From Myxococcales bacterium (GTDB taxonomy: Bacteria; Myxococcota_A; Polyangia; Haliangiales; Haliangiaceae): DNA of 46,592 nucleotides. A program made the translations under genes and the position numbers. Below are positions 19,641-28,134 of this stretch, in pieces; the first letter of the stretch is position 1; each line of letters begins with the position of its first letter. Below the pieces are notes generated by a model. The model saw only the letters and a program-made list of their open reading frames with translations, was not told where the DNA came from and did no database searches. The DNA lies in NCBI GenBank assembly GCA_947483555.1, contig CANKMW010000076.1:1-46592 (forward strand). Direction: 5' to 3'.

Positions 19641-20714
19641 ATGACCTCGCGCACGCTGATCCTGCTCGCCCTCGGCGGCTGCACCGCCGTCACCTCGCTC
19701 GCCGGGCCACGTTCGGCCAGCACCACGTCCGACCCGGTGCCGTCATCGTCGTCGGGCGCCGCCACTGCGCCGGCGAGCGGCGACGAGACGCGACCGTCGC
19801 GCTATCGCGACGAGGCCGAGGCCCGGGCCTGGGAGGGCGAGTACACGATGCCGGACCTCGCGGGCCAGACCGCGGCGGAAGCCTGGCGCCGGCTGCGCGC
19901 CGCCGGCCACGTCGCCGGCGTGTCCTTCCACGCCGGCGTCCGCGACGACTTCGAGGGCGGCGCGGCGGTGGTGATCGATCCGCCCACCGCCGGCGAGCGG
20001 GTCATTCGCACCCAGCGCCTCCACGTGGCGCTGAGCGCGCCGCCGACCCACCTCGTGGTCATTCCGGCGCTGGCCGGCATGACCGTGAGCGACGCGCTCG
20101 CGACCCTCAACGCGTCGGGGATCTTCGAGGTCTCGATCGGGACCTCGACGGACTGCCGCACCGACCGCGTGTGCGCGCAGGGCGAGGACGCCGGCGAGGT
20201 CATCGTCGCGCGCACCGGGGTCGACCTCGAGATCGGTGGGCCTGGCAACCCGGCGCCGGCGAGCGAGCCGGCGCTGCCGGCGGGCCGCATCGACGCACCG
20301 GCGATGCGCGAGCTGACGATGCCCGATCTGACCGGGGCGTCCATGGTCGAAGCCTGGCGCGCGCTCGAGGCGCTCGGCTTCGCGGGCACGCTGCAGTTTC
20401 GCGCCACCTACGTCGAAGGAGCGGACCTGGCGCTGATCACCGAGGACGTCGGGGTGCGGCTGCGGGCCGACAGTCACCTCCTGCTGCGGCTGCAGGCGCC
20501 GCGGACCCGCGACGCCCGGTTGCCCGGCGTGGTCGGCAAGCCCGCCGCCGACGCGATCGCGGCCCTGGTCGGCGCCGGGATCGTCGACATCACGCTCGAC
20601 CGCGCCGTCAACCTCGGCGCCGGCTGCAAGCCGGGCGTGGTCTGCAAGCAGGACCCTGGCCCCGGCGAGCAAGACGACAGCGTTTCGGTCGTGCTCGGCG
20701 CTCGCCGGCGCTGA
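19641..20714 (+). CDS. PASTA-repeat lipoprotein
   Basis: A 357-residue exported protein. The N-terminus LILLALGGC is a lipoprotein signal with Cys at residue 14. After a Ser/Thr-rich linker come four PASTA-like units, beginning YTMPDLAGQTAAEAW, LVVIPALAGMTVSDA, LTMPDLTGASMVEAW and ARLPGVVGKPAADAI, each ending in a V.L.L strand. PASTA units usually form the outside part of membrane kinases and bind muropeptides. Here they are on a separate lipoprotein directly downstream of a kinase whose own outside part is TPR, so it may be a partner. This pairing is inference from position. Confidence 0.85.
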   Translation: MTSRTLILLALGGCTAVTSLAGPRSASTTSDPVPSSSSGAATAPASGDETRPSRYRDEAEARAWEGEYTMPDLAGQTAAEAWRRLRAAGHVAGVSFHAGVRDDFEGGAAVVIDPPTAGERVIRTQRLHVALSAPPTHLVVIPALAGMTVSDALATLNASGIFEVSIGTSTDCRTDRVCAQGEDAGEVIVARTGVDLEIGGPGNPAPASEPALPAGRIDAPAMRELTMPDLTGASMVEAWRALEALGFAGTLQFRATYVEGADLALITEDVGVRLRADSHLLLRLQAPRTRDARLPGVVGKPAADAIAALVGAGIVDITLDRAVNLGAGCKPGVVCKQDPGPGEQDDSVSVVLGARRR

Positions 20715-20779
20715 GCGGCGTCCTGCGACGGCTCGCCAGGCCGTACGGCGGTCGCTGGACGATGATGTACTGTGGGCAC

Positions 20780-21130
20780 ATGCGTACGGGAGCAGTCGTG
20801 GCGGTCCTCGTACTCGCCGGCTGTGGCGGTGGGGAGTCGCCCGACCCATGCGATCGCCTGATCGAGCGGATGGAGAAGTGCGGCGACGACAAGTATCCGG
20901 CGGGCGCGCTGCGGAACGCCAAGCTGTACTGTCGCCTGTCGATGCGCTACGAGCCCGAGGCTGGCGACGATCCGAAGAACATGGCCGCCATCACCAAGGC
21001 GACGCTGAGCGAGTGCGCCGCGCCCCAGGCCGCGACGTGTGATGGGTTGCGGGCCTGCTTCGAGCGCCACCGTTGCTCGTTCCTGATGACGAGCCCGTCC
21101 GACTCGCCGCAGTTCCAGTGCTGGGAGTAG
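20780..21130 (+). CDS. Small Cys-rich lipoprotein
   Basis: A 116-residue protein with signal MRTGAVVAVLVLAGCGGG and lipidated Cys at residue 15. The mature part has eight Cys in short spacings (PCDRL, EKCGDD, YCRLS, SECAAP, TCDGLRACF, RCSF, QCWE), suggesting disulfides in the periplasm or at the surface. This style of lipoprotein is common in myxobacteria. An upstream in-frame ATG exists, but the signal peptide fits the ATG at 20780. A TACTGT 6 bases before it could be a -10 box. Function unknown. Confidence 0.75.
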   Translation: MRTGAVVAVLVLAGCGGGESPDPCDRLIERMEKCGDDKYPAGALRNAKLYCRLSMRYEPEAGDDPKNMAAITKATLSECAAPQAATCDGLRACFERHRCSFLMTSPSDSPQFQCWE

Positions 21131-21182
21131 CATCGATCCCGCGGCATCCGAGCGGCGATCACCGCGCCGACCTGGGGATGGG

Positions 21183-22673
21183 TCAGTCGCCCACGGTCTC
21201 GTCGTCGTCGGGCTCGTAGCCGTCGCAGCCGAGGCCGGCGGGCCAGTACCCCCGCAGATCCGGGTCCCAGCTCTGCCAGGCGCCGCCGACGTAGGCGCCG
21301 CGCGCCGTGAGCACGTCGAGCGCGCCGTCGCCGTCGAGATCGATCAACCGCAGCGTGTCGTCGTCGCCGTCCCCGTCCGCGACCGGCGCGAGCGCCCACT
21401 TCTTGCCGGTCAGGACCGCGCGGTGCAGCGACCAGTGGTAGCCCTCCTGCGCCTCACAGCGCTCGAGGGTGTGCACGACCACCAGCACCCAGCCCTGCTT
21501 GTCGACCGCCGCCGCCTCCCAGGTGCCCTCCTGCGGCGGCTCCTCCCAGGTGCGCAGGCTGGTGAGCGCACGGTCGGCGATCGGCGTGGTCGCCGGCGGC
21601 GGGGTCAGCGCCGTCGCCTTGGCGCCACGCACGAACGCGCCCTGGCACGGCGCGTCGAGCGTGGCCAGCACCAAGAAGTCGTGGGCGACCTGAGCCTTGG
21701 CGATGGCGTCGGCCTCGTCGTCGGCCTCGAGGAAGCCGGCGAAGCGCACGAACGGGTCGCGCAGCGTGCCGGTGCACAGCGGCTCGAGGTCGGCGTCGAG
21801 CACCGTCACCGCGGCGCCGGCCAGCGCGGCCAGCGGATCGCCCGCGGGGACGTCGCCGTCGACGATGGCGGCGGCGATCCCGCCGCTCGACGGCTCCTTG
21901 GTCGTGTCGATGACCTGGGCGTCGACCCACGCCACCTCGCGCGGCGTCACGCCGAGGATGACCTCCTGCTGCTCGACGCGGGCCAGCTTCATGGTCTCGA
22001 CCGAGGTCGCGCGGTCGAAGCCGAACGCGGTGTCGGTGATGGCCGCGAGCGCCGCCGCCGGGGTCGGCTGCTGGATCTTCGACGCCAGGAGCTCCTCGTA
22101 GACCACGCGCAGCGCGGCGCCGGTGCCGGTGAGCACCATCGACTTGGTGCCGACGTCCTGGTACGAGCCTTGGGCCCAGGTCTGGGTGAAGAACACCTGG
22201 CGCCGATCGCCCTGCGCATACGCCATGATCTCGGCGGCCGCGACGGTCATCGGCCGCTTGAACATGGCGGCGCGGTCCTTCATCCAGCCTGCGCGATCGA
22301 AGCGCCGCACCTGCTTGCCGGAGCGGCGCACGCCGTGGAAGCGCTCGCCGTAGAGCGCCTGGTAGGCCGCGAAGTCGCCGGCGTTCTGGGTGGCGAGCCA
22401 GCGCGTGACGAACGCCTCGACCTCGGCGCGCGCCTCGCCCGCGAGCGCGACCGGCGGCGGCGCGGCCGGGGCACCGGCATCCGGCGCGGCGGCCGCGCCA
22501 CCGTCGGTCGTCGCGGTGACCGCGCCGCCATCCCCGGCCGCCGGGGTGGCCGCCCCGCTGCCGCCGCCCTGCCCGGCCGCCTTGTCCTTCGGCTTGCACC
22601 CGACGGCCGTGGCCGCCATCGCCAGCACCATCACCGCCGTCACCATCGCGTTCCCGAGCCGCCTCGCGTGCAT
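21183..22673 (-). CDS. Lipoprotein with NTF2-like (Cds6-type) domain
   Basis: A 496-residue lipoprotein; the signal ends in AATAVGC. A Gly/Ala/Pro/Asp-rich linker precedes an NTF2-like domain at about residues 80-200 (VEAFVTRWLATQNAGDFAAYQALY, FTQTWAQGSYQDVGTKSMVL), the type found attached to L,D-transpeptidases and called Cds6-like. There is no transpeptidase Cys motif, so it is not itself one. The C-terminal region has an acidic DGDGDDD and LIDLDGDGALDVL, resembling FG-GAP/VCBS calcium-binding loops. Start ATG 22673 is chosen for the signal peptide. It converges with the preceding lipoprotein gene. Confidence 0.78.
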   Translation of the reverse strand: MHARRLGNAMVTAVMVLAMAATAVGCKPKDKAAGQGGGSGAATPAAGDGGAVTATTDGGAAAAPDAGAPAAPPPVALAGEARAEVEAFVTRWLATQNAGDFAAYQALYGERFHGVRRSGKQVRRFDRAGWMKDRAAMFKRPMTVAAAEIMAYAQGDRRQVFFTQTWAQGSYQDVGTKSMVLTGTGAALRVVYEELLASKIQQPTPAAALAAITDTAFGFDRATSVETMKLARVEQQEVILGVTPREVAWVDAQVIDTTKEPSSGGIAAAIVDGDVPAGDPLAALAGAAVTVLDADLEPLCTGTLRDPFVRFAGFLEADDEADAIAKAQVAHDFLVLATLDAPCQGAFVRGAKATALTPPPATTPIADRALTSLRTWEEPPQEGTWEAAAVDKQGWVLVVVHTLERCEAQEGYHWSLHRAVLTGKKWALAPVADGDGDDDTLRLIDLDGDGALDVLTARGAYVGGAWQSWDPDLRGYWPAGLGCDGYEPDDDETVGD

Positions 22674-22774
22674 GGCGGGGATCCTGCCAGAACATCGCGC
22701 CGCCGGCAGGTGCGCGGGCCGCCATCGCGTCACTCGGTGTCCCACGCGGGCTCGGCGCTCGCCGGCGCTGATCG

Positions 22775-23605
22775 TCACGGCGCCGGCGCGGCGGCGGGCA
22801 CATCGACGAACTGCGGCGTCGAGCGGCCGAGAAAGGCACCTATGCCGACCTGGCACTCGCCGCTCGCGATCAGCGCCGCCGCCGCCTCGAGCTCGCCGGC
22901 GACCGCGTCGGGCCACGACAGATCGGTCGCACCGCGGATCACCGCCAGCGCGGCGCGCACCGCCCGCGGACCGTTGCCGGCGATGGTGTCGGCGAGCGCG
23001 ACCGCGTCGGCGAGCGACGCCCTCGGCGCGCTGACCCGGTTGACCAGACCGAGCGCGAGGGCCTCGTCGGCGCCGACCTTGCGCGCGGTGAGGATCAGAT
23101 CGGCGGCGCGACCGGGGCCGAGCAGGCGCGCCAGCGCCACCCCGCCGCCCAGATCGGGCATGAGCCCGAGCCGCACCTCGGAGAAGCAGATCGTCGCCCG
23201 CGGGTCCGCGACCCGTAGATCGCAGCGAGTGGCGATCTCGGCGCCGCCGCCGTAGGCGAGCCCGCCCAGCGCCGCCACGATCGGGACCGGCAACGAGAAC
23301 AGGCGATCGAGCACGCCATGCAGCTCGAGGAGCATGGCGCGGCCCGGCGCAGCGTCGCGCCCGGCCACCGCGCCGACCAGCTTCGCCACCTGCGGGTTGT
23401 CGGGGTTGACGTCCATCCCGGCGCAGAACGACTCGCCGGCCCCGGTCAGCACCACCGCCCGCGGCGTGCGGGCGTGCAACTCGTCGGCGGCGCGACCGAG
23501 CCCGGCCCACATGGCGTGGCCGAGCGCGTTCTTGCGCTCCGGACGATCGAGCGTGATGACCGCGACGTGACCACGGACCTCGACCTGGACGGTGCCTTCG
23601 GACAT
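22775..23605 (-). CDS. Enoyl-CoA hydratase/isomerase family protein
   Basis: A 276-residue crotonase-fold enzyme, normal length. Family marks are VAVITLDRPERKNAL, GAGESFCAGMDV (oxyanion hole), AALGGLAYGGGAEIATRCDLRVAD (second oxyanion hole) and LGLMPDLGGGVALARLLG. The general acid/base positions are not both the Glu pair of true hydratases; the D in MPDLGGG suggests an isomerase or another family member. Substrate cannot be named. ATG 23605. It is followed by the lipoprotein gene at 22673, but a 100-base gap makes co-transcription uncertain. Confidence 0.88.
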   Translation of the reverse strand: MSEGTVQVEVRGHVAVITLDRPERKNALGHAMWAGLGRAADELHARTPRAVVLTGAGESFCAGMDVNPDNPQVAKLVGAVAGRDAAPGRAMLLELHGVLDRLFSLPVPIVAALGGLAYGGGAEIATRCDLRVADPRATICFSEVRLGLMPDLGGGVALARLLGPGRAADLILTARKVGADEALALGLVNRVSAPRASLADAVALADTIAGNGPRAVRAALAVIRGATDLSWPDAVAGELEAAAALIASGECQVGIGAFLGRSTPQFVDVPAAAPAP

Positions 23606-23654
23606 GGGCGCAGGATACCCGCCTCCGGCCGCGCCCAGACCGTGAATCAGTCGC

Positions 23655-24356
23655 TCACGGACAGCGGAACGCGCCGGCCAGGCGCCCGAGCTCGGCCCAC
23701 ACCTCGTCGCCATCGGCGGCTGCCCGCGGCGACGCGATGAACACCAGCGCGATGCGGCCGGCGGTGACGCACGGTGCCGCGCTGATGCGGACGCGCAGCG
23801 AGACCGGCTGCTGGGTCGCGAACGGATCGAACGCGTCCACGGTGCCGCTGATGCCGCCCGCGGCCGCGTCGCCGTCGAGCTGGGCCGCGAACCGGTGGGC
23901 CGCGATGTCCGCCCTGCCCTCGCCGCCAACCGCCACGGCCAGGCCGCGGAAGTACGCCACCAGGTCGCGCTCGAGCGTCGCGGCGTCGGCGGGCCCGGGG
24001 GCGGCGAGGTACCAGACGAAGCCGTACGAGAAGTACCAGGCGTCCGCCGGCTCGAGGAACCGGGCCGGAAACCGCAGCTCCTCGACGCCGCGGTACGGCA
24101 GCCCCGGCGCGAACTCGAGCGGGAACGGGATGGTCTCGGTCCGCCAGCCAGCCGGCACCTCCCAGGCTGGCGCAAGGTCCGGGGCAGTGGCGGCGGCGAC
24201 CGAGGGCTGCGCCGGCGGCGGCCTCCCACACGCGACCAGTACGATCAGGGCGAGCGCCGCGCGCCGATCACCGTGGCGGGGTGAGCTCGCGAAACGGCAA
24301 CCGCCGCGACCGCCAACCGTCGCGAGCTCGACTCGACTGCAAGTCCGCCCAATCAC
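23655..24356 (-). CDS. Putative lipoprotein, start uncertain
   Basis: An exported protein of unknown function with lipobox LVAC (preceded by ALALIVLVACG). The mature part (about 200 residues) has FPARFLEPADAWYFSYGFVWYLA and AERDLVAYFRGL-like segments and no catalytic signature. The start is unclear: no ATG lies close before the signal. GTG 24356 is used here, giving a long N-terminus before the hydrophobic stretch; ATG 24392 or a rare start nearer 24270 are alternatives. It is divergent from the DUF4157 gene, with 88 bases between. Confidence 0.55.
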   Translation of the reverse strand: MIGRTCSRVELATVGGRGGCRFASSPRHGDRRAALALIVLVACGRPPPAQPSVAAATAPDLAPAWEVPAGWRTETIPFPLEFAPGLPYRGVEELRFPARFLEPADAWYFSYGFVWYLAAPGPADAATLERDLVAYFRGLAVAVGGEGRADIAAHRFAAQLDGDAAAGGISGTVDAFDPFATQQPVSLRVRISAAPCVTAGRIALVFIASPRAAADGDEVWAELGRLAGAFRCP

Positions 24357-24444
24357 CGCACTATTCCCCCTCGAGTCATGGCGTTCGAGCATGAATTCGG
24401 TTCCGCATTGACCGCAGGGTGGTCGCGACGGTCGCTCTCGTATC

Positions 24445-27400
24445 ATGAGCGACAGGAGACCGAAAATAATCGGAAACCGACAGCGACGTCCGCCGACAAC
24501 GCCTGGCGTACAGGTGCTGAAACGATCGGCCAGCCCGCCACGCCCCATGACCGACCACCGCAACGAGCCCGTCCGCGACCACGCGCCTTCGACCGCGCCG
24601 CGGGATGGTGCGTCCTCATCGCCCGGGCGCGTCGGGGGCGGTCGCACAACGAGCAGCCTTCCAACACGTCCCTCGGACGCACTGCCGCCGCCGGCGGACG
24701 AGGCCACCAACACCCGTGTGGCGGTACAGACGCGCGCCGCCGAAACTGTCCAGCGCAAGCTCGATCATGACAACTTCGGCTGGGGCGAGCGAGCGGGACC
24801 ACCCGCTGGCGGAGGCAACGCGGAGTCGGACCGCGCCGACGCATTCGACGGCGTGGCCGCGGCCCCCGACGGCATCGACGACGAGCAGGAGCCAGAAGCC
24901 GATCCGATCGCCGACGCAATCGCAGACGAACAAGGCGCGCCCCTGCCCGACGCGGCCAGCTACTCCGATGAGGTCGGTGCCGACGTCTCCGGCGCTCGGG
25001 TGGTCACCGGCCGAGGCGCCGAGGCCGCCGCCGACGCGTTCGACGCCCGCGCCTTCACCGTCGGCGATCGGGTGTTCATGGGCGCGGGCGAGAGCCCGAC
25101 CGACCGCGCGCTCATGGCCCACGAGCTCACCCACGTCGCCCAGCAGCAGGACGCCGATGCGCCGGAAGACCTCGGCGCCCTGCCGGTCACGTCGCCGAGC
25201 GACGCCAGCGAGCACGAAGCCGACGGCGCCGCGGCACCCGCGCCCGGCCCGATGGAGATCGCTCGCGCACCTCGCGGCGTACGCACCATGGCGACGCGCA
25301 ACATGGAGGCGCGCGTGCGAGCGCTGGAGCCGAAGGCGGACCCCGAACTGAGCGTGCTCAAGGCCGATCTGACCGCGCGCCTGAGCGGCTCGCTCAGCCG
25401 CAAGGACCGCGTGGACCTTGCCCGTGACCGCGACGCGATCGAGTGGGTCGAGTACCAGCGCCGGCTCGAGCGCGGCGAGAGCGGCCGGGCCGGGACGTAC
25501 TCCCAGGAGCTCGATGCCGCTCAGGCCGCTGGCACGCGACACGGCGTGGCGGCGAACGAGATCGGCGCCCGTGCCCGCCTCGAAAGTGCGTACCGTACCG
25601 GCGGCAGCAAGGAGTACACGGCGAACCAGCTGCACCTGGGCTGGCGCGGCAACCCCGAGCAATCGCGTGCCATCGCCGGCCAGGGCGCGTCGATCGAGGT
25701 CGAGGCAGCGACCTTCAAGAGCGAGTTCCGCGAGCAGGCGAAGCACACCGCGCTGGGCATGCTCGATCAGAGCTCGGTCGAGATCGAGGCCGCGCTCGCC
25801 CAGCACGGCTTCGTGGGCGGCGGCCACCGCCTTCTCTCCGCCGCGCAGAACTACAACCGGGATCCAGCCAGCCTCGAACATCTCGTCGCCGACTGGCGCG
25901 CGCTCAGCGATGGCGACAATCGCGCCGCCGAGACCCGCAAGGGTGACAAGGAGCAGGCCAAGCTGGCCACGGTCGTCGTCGAACTCCGCCAGCTCCAGGC
26001 CGAAGCTGATGGACTCGAGCGCGACGAGAAGGGCTTCACCGAGGCCGACTGGGCGCAGCGCGACGCCGTCGAAGGCGCGCGATCGTCGATGGCGGTCAAG
26101 GCTCGCCTCGCCGACGCCTGGCTCCAGGCCGAGGCCGCACACCCGATCCTGCTCGCCTTCCGGCACCAGAAGTACGGCCCCGACACTGACCGCCTGGGCG
26201 GCCTGACCAGCCAGGGCGCGGGGATGGAGCAGGCGATCCTGCGCCAGGCCATCCCCAAGCTCGGCAACATCCTGCGAACCAGGGCCGCGGTCAGAACCGA
26301 CCAGCTCGATCCGGTACGCCTGGCGCCGGTGGTCGAGCTGACCAAGCAACAACTGCAGGTCCCGCCCGGTTCAGCGCGGGCGGCGATCGCGAAGGATCTG
26401 TACGACGCCGCCAACCAGCAGTCGCTGGCCGACTCGGTGCTGAGCGCCCTCAGCATCGCGCTCTCGGTCCTGTCGTTCGCACCCGGCGTCGGCCTCGGCG
26501 CCAAGGCCGCGGCCGAGGCGACCAGCCTGGCGATCGAGCTACGCGCGCAGGTCAACGAGTACAAGGAGTGGAAGGTCGCGGGCGGGATGAACAACACCGC
26601 GCTCGACATGGCGCGGTCGGTATCGACGCAAGCGCCACAGATGCGACCGCTGCTGTTGCGCCTCGCGGTCGCCGGCGCCAGCGCCGCCAGCCTGCTGCAA
26701 CTCGTGAAGCTGAGCGCGCAACTGAAGACGATCCGGGCTGCCGATGGCCCGGCCGACGACGTGCTGCGCGAGCTTGACGACCTCGGCGCCCAGCACGGCG
26801 TGAAGAACCTCGGCGACCAGGTCGAGGCGGCGGGCGCGGTACGGGGTGCGAAGGTGTATCCAGCCAAGACCTTCGACAAGGGCGACGGCGTCACCCGCAC
26901 CAGCAAGATCAACGCCGATCGAGTTCAGGAGGGACTGAAGAAGACCAGCGCGCGAACCTACGTCGGCAGCGCCCGATTCGAGCAGATCGCCGGGGCCACC
27001 GCCGACGGTGCAACCGGCGTCCTCCGCGTCCCCGGCAAGGACGGCGACACCCTGATCAAGGTCGACGTCCGATTCCAGGGCGAGCTGTCGGGTGCCGCCC
27101 GGCACGGCGCGGAGTCCGGCCCCGCCCGTTTCGTCCTCGACAAGCAGGGCAGCGGCCCGTGGGTCGCGACGATCGACATCAGCAGCGGCATCGAGCCCCG
27201 CGACGTCGAGTTCGTGCTTGGCCACGAGCTCGACGAGATCGCCGAGCTGGTCCGCCGCCACCCGACCGGCAAGCCGCCCGGCGGCTTCGGCGCGGAGATG
27301 GAAGCGGGCGTGATGCGCGACGGCGCCAAGACCAACCAGTCGACCGCACACGATGTCGCCACCGCGCGAGAGATCGTCGCGCTCAAGAAGGATCTCGACA

Positions 27401-28134
27401 AGCTGGTCGCCGTGAAGGCGGGCAGCGTCGAAGCGCGCAAGCAGTCGCTGGACGAGGCGATCAAGGCGGCGGGCCTCGATGAGGTCGCCGAGATCGACGC
27501 CAAGGTGCGCCTGTTGCAGCAGGCCGGGGCCCCAGACGATCTGGTCGATCAGGTGCGGATGGTCGCGTCGCGACACCTCGCTGACTCACACAGGGCTGCG
27601 AGGGGCGCGAAGGGAACCAAGTTCACCGAGGACATGATCAACCATGTGATGTGGGGCCGAGACAAGGGCGAGTTCGCGACGAAAGGTGTCAGCGGTGGCC
27701 ACATGACGGATCGCCTGCTCCAGATGGGCCACCCGAACAGCGAGTATGTGTTCGTGCAGGTCGCCGAGAAGGCCGCCGGCGGGTCGACCGCGCGCCGCTT
27801 CGCGCAGTACAAGTGGACCGGAGATCTCACGTCGATGCCGCAGCCTGGCAGCGGCAAGTTCCCCACCGACAAGCGGTTCAACGACGCAGGCTGGGCCAAG
27901 ACCGACATGCCCAAGACGACCTTCGACGATCCCAGCGCCTTCCTCCGCGAGGCCGAGGAAGCATGGGATGAGTGGGTCGACGGCGTGGCACTTGCCCCGC
28001 CCGGCGGCAGGCCACTGAAGCAGAAGGAGTTCACGGCGAGGACGAAGAGCGGCGTTCAGATCTCCGGGTACTTCGAACCAGCAGCCGATGGACCGGTACC
28101 CACCAGCGTGTACCCGGAGGCGTCGTGGTTCTGA
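24445..28134 (+). CDS. DUF4157-domain polymorphic toxin-like effector
   Basis: A 1,229-residue protein without signal peptide. After a disordered Pro/Ser-rich start, residues about 165-235 form a DUF4157 domain ending in a zinc-peptidase-like AHELTHVAQQ. DUF4157 is known from effectors of extracellular contractile injection systems and other polymorphic toxins. Then come a long helical region, a hydrophobic span (ALSIALSVLSFAPGVGLGAKAA, near residue 675), a beta-rich domain with GHELDEIAELV, and a distinct C-terminal module of about 150 residues (NHVMWGRDKGEF, VSGGHMTDRLL, KTTFDDPSAFLREAEEAWDEW). The pattern H..WG ... GGH is faintly like EndoU nucleases but lacks proof. ATG 24445 has no RBS; ATG 24547 is an alternative start. 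Confidence 0.8.
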   Translation: MSDRRPKIIGNRQRRPPTTPGVQVLKRSASPPRPMTDHRNEPVRDHAPSTAPRDGASSSPGRVGGGRTTSSLPTRPSDALPPPADEATNTRVAVQTRAAETVQRKLDHDNFGWGERAGPPAGGGNAESDRADAFDGVAAAPDGIDDEQEPEADPIADAIADEQGAPLPDAASYSDEVGADVSGARVVTGRGAEAAADAFDARAFTVGDRVFMGAGESPTDRALMAHELTHVAQQQDADAPEDLGALPVTSPSDASEHEADGAAAPAPGPMEIARAPRGVRTMATRNMEARVRALEPKADPELSVLKADLTARLSGSLSRKDRVDLARDRDAIEWVEYQRRLERGESGRAGTYSQELDAAQAAGTRHGVAANEIGARARLESAYRTGGSKEYTANQLHLGWRGNPEQSRAIAGQGASIEVEAATFKSEFREQAKHTALGMLDQSSVEIEAALAQHGFVGGGHRLLSAAQNYNRDPASLEHLVADWRALSDGDNRAAETRKGDKEQAKLATVVVELRQLQAEADGLERDEKGFTEADWAQRDAVEGARSSMAVKARLADAWLQAEAAHPILLAFRHQKYGPDTDRLGGLTSQGAGMEQAILRQAIPKLGNILRTRAAVRTDQLDPVRLAPVVELTKQQLQVPPGSARAAIAKDLYDAANQQSLADSVLSALSIALSVLSFAPGVGLGAKAAAEATSLAIELRAQVNEYKEWKVAGGMNNTALDMARSVSTQAPQMRPLLLRLAVAGASAASLLQLVKLSAQLKTIRAADGPADDVLRELDDLGAQHGVKNLGDQVEAAGAVRGAKVYPAKTFDKGDGVTRTSKINADRVQEGLKKTSARTYVGSARFEQIAGATADGATGVLRVPGKDGDTLIKVDVRFQGELSGAARHGAESGPARFVLDKQGSGPWVATIDISSGIEPRDVEFVLGHELDEIAELVRRHPTGKPPGGFGAEMEAGVMRDGAKTNQSTAHDVATAREIVALKKDLDKLVAVKAGSVEARKQSLDEAIKAAGLDEVAEIDAKVRLLQQAGAPDDLVDQVRMVASRHLADSHRAARGAKGTKFTEDMINHVMWGRDKGEFATKGVSGGHMTDRLLQMGHPNSEYVFVQVAEKAAGGSTARRFAQYKWTGDLTSMPQPGSGKFPTDKRFNDAGWAKTDMPKTTFDDPSAFLREAEEAWDEWVDGVALAPPGGRPLKQKEFTARTKSGVQISGYFEPAADGPVPTSVYPEASWF
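28116..28120 (+). promoter_or_regulatory. Ribosome binding site of the toxin-partner gene
   Basis: GGAGG sits 4 bases before GTG 28125, inside the last codons of the effector gene. It decides the start of the downstream gene, whose frame has no other convincing initiation codon. Confidence 0.7.

Noticed and set aside
27628..28020. Firm EndoU RNase call for the C-terminus of the DUF4157 protein
   Set aside because: The H..WG...GGH resemblance is weak, and the FP.W element of EndoU domains is not seen; kept only as a possibility.
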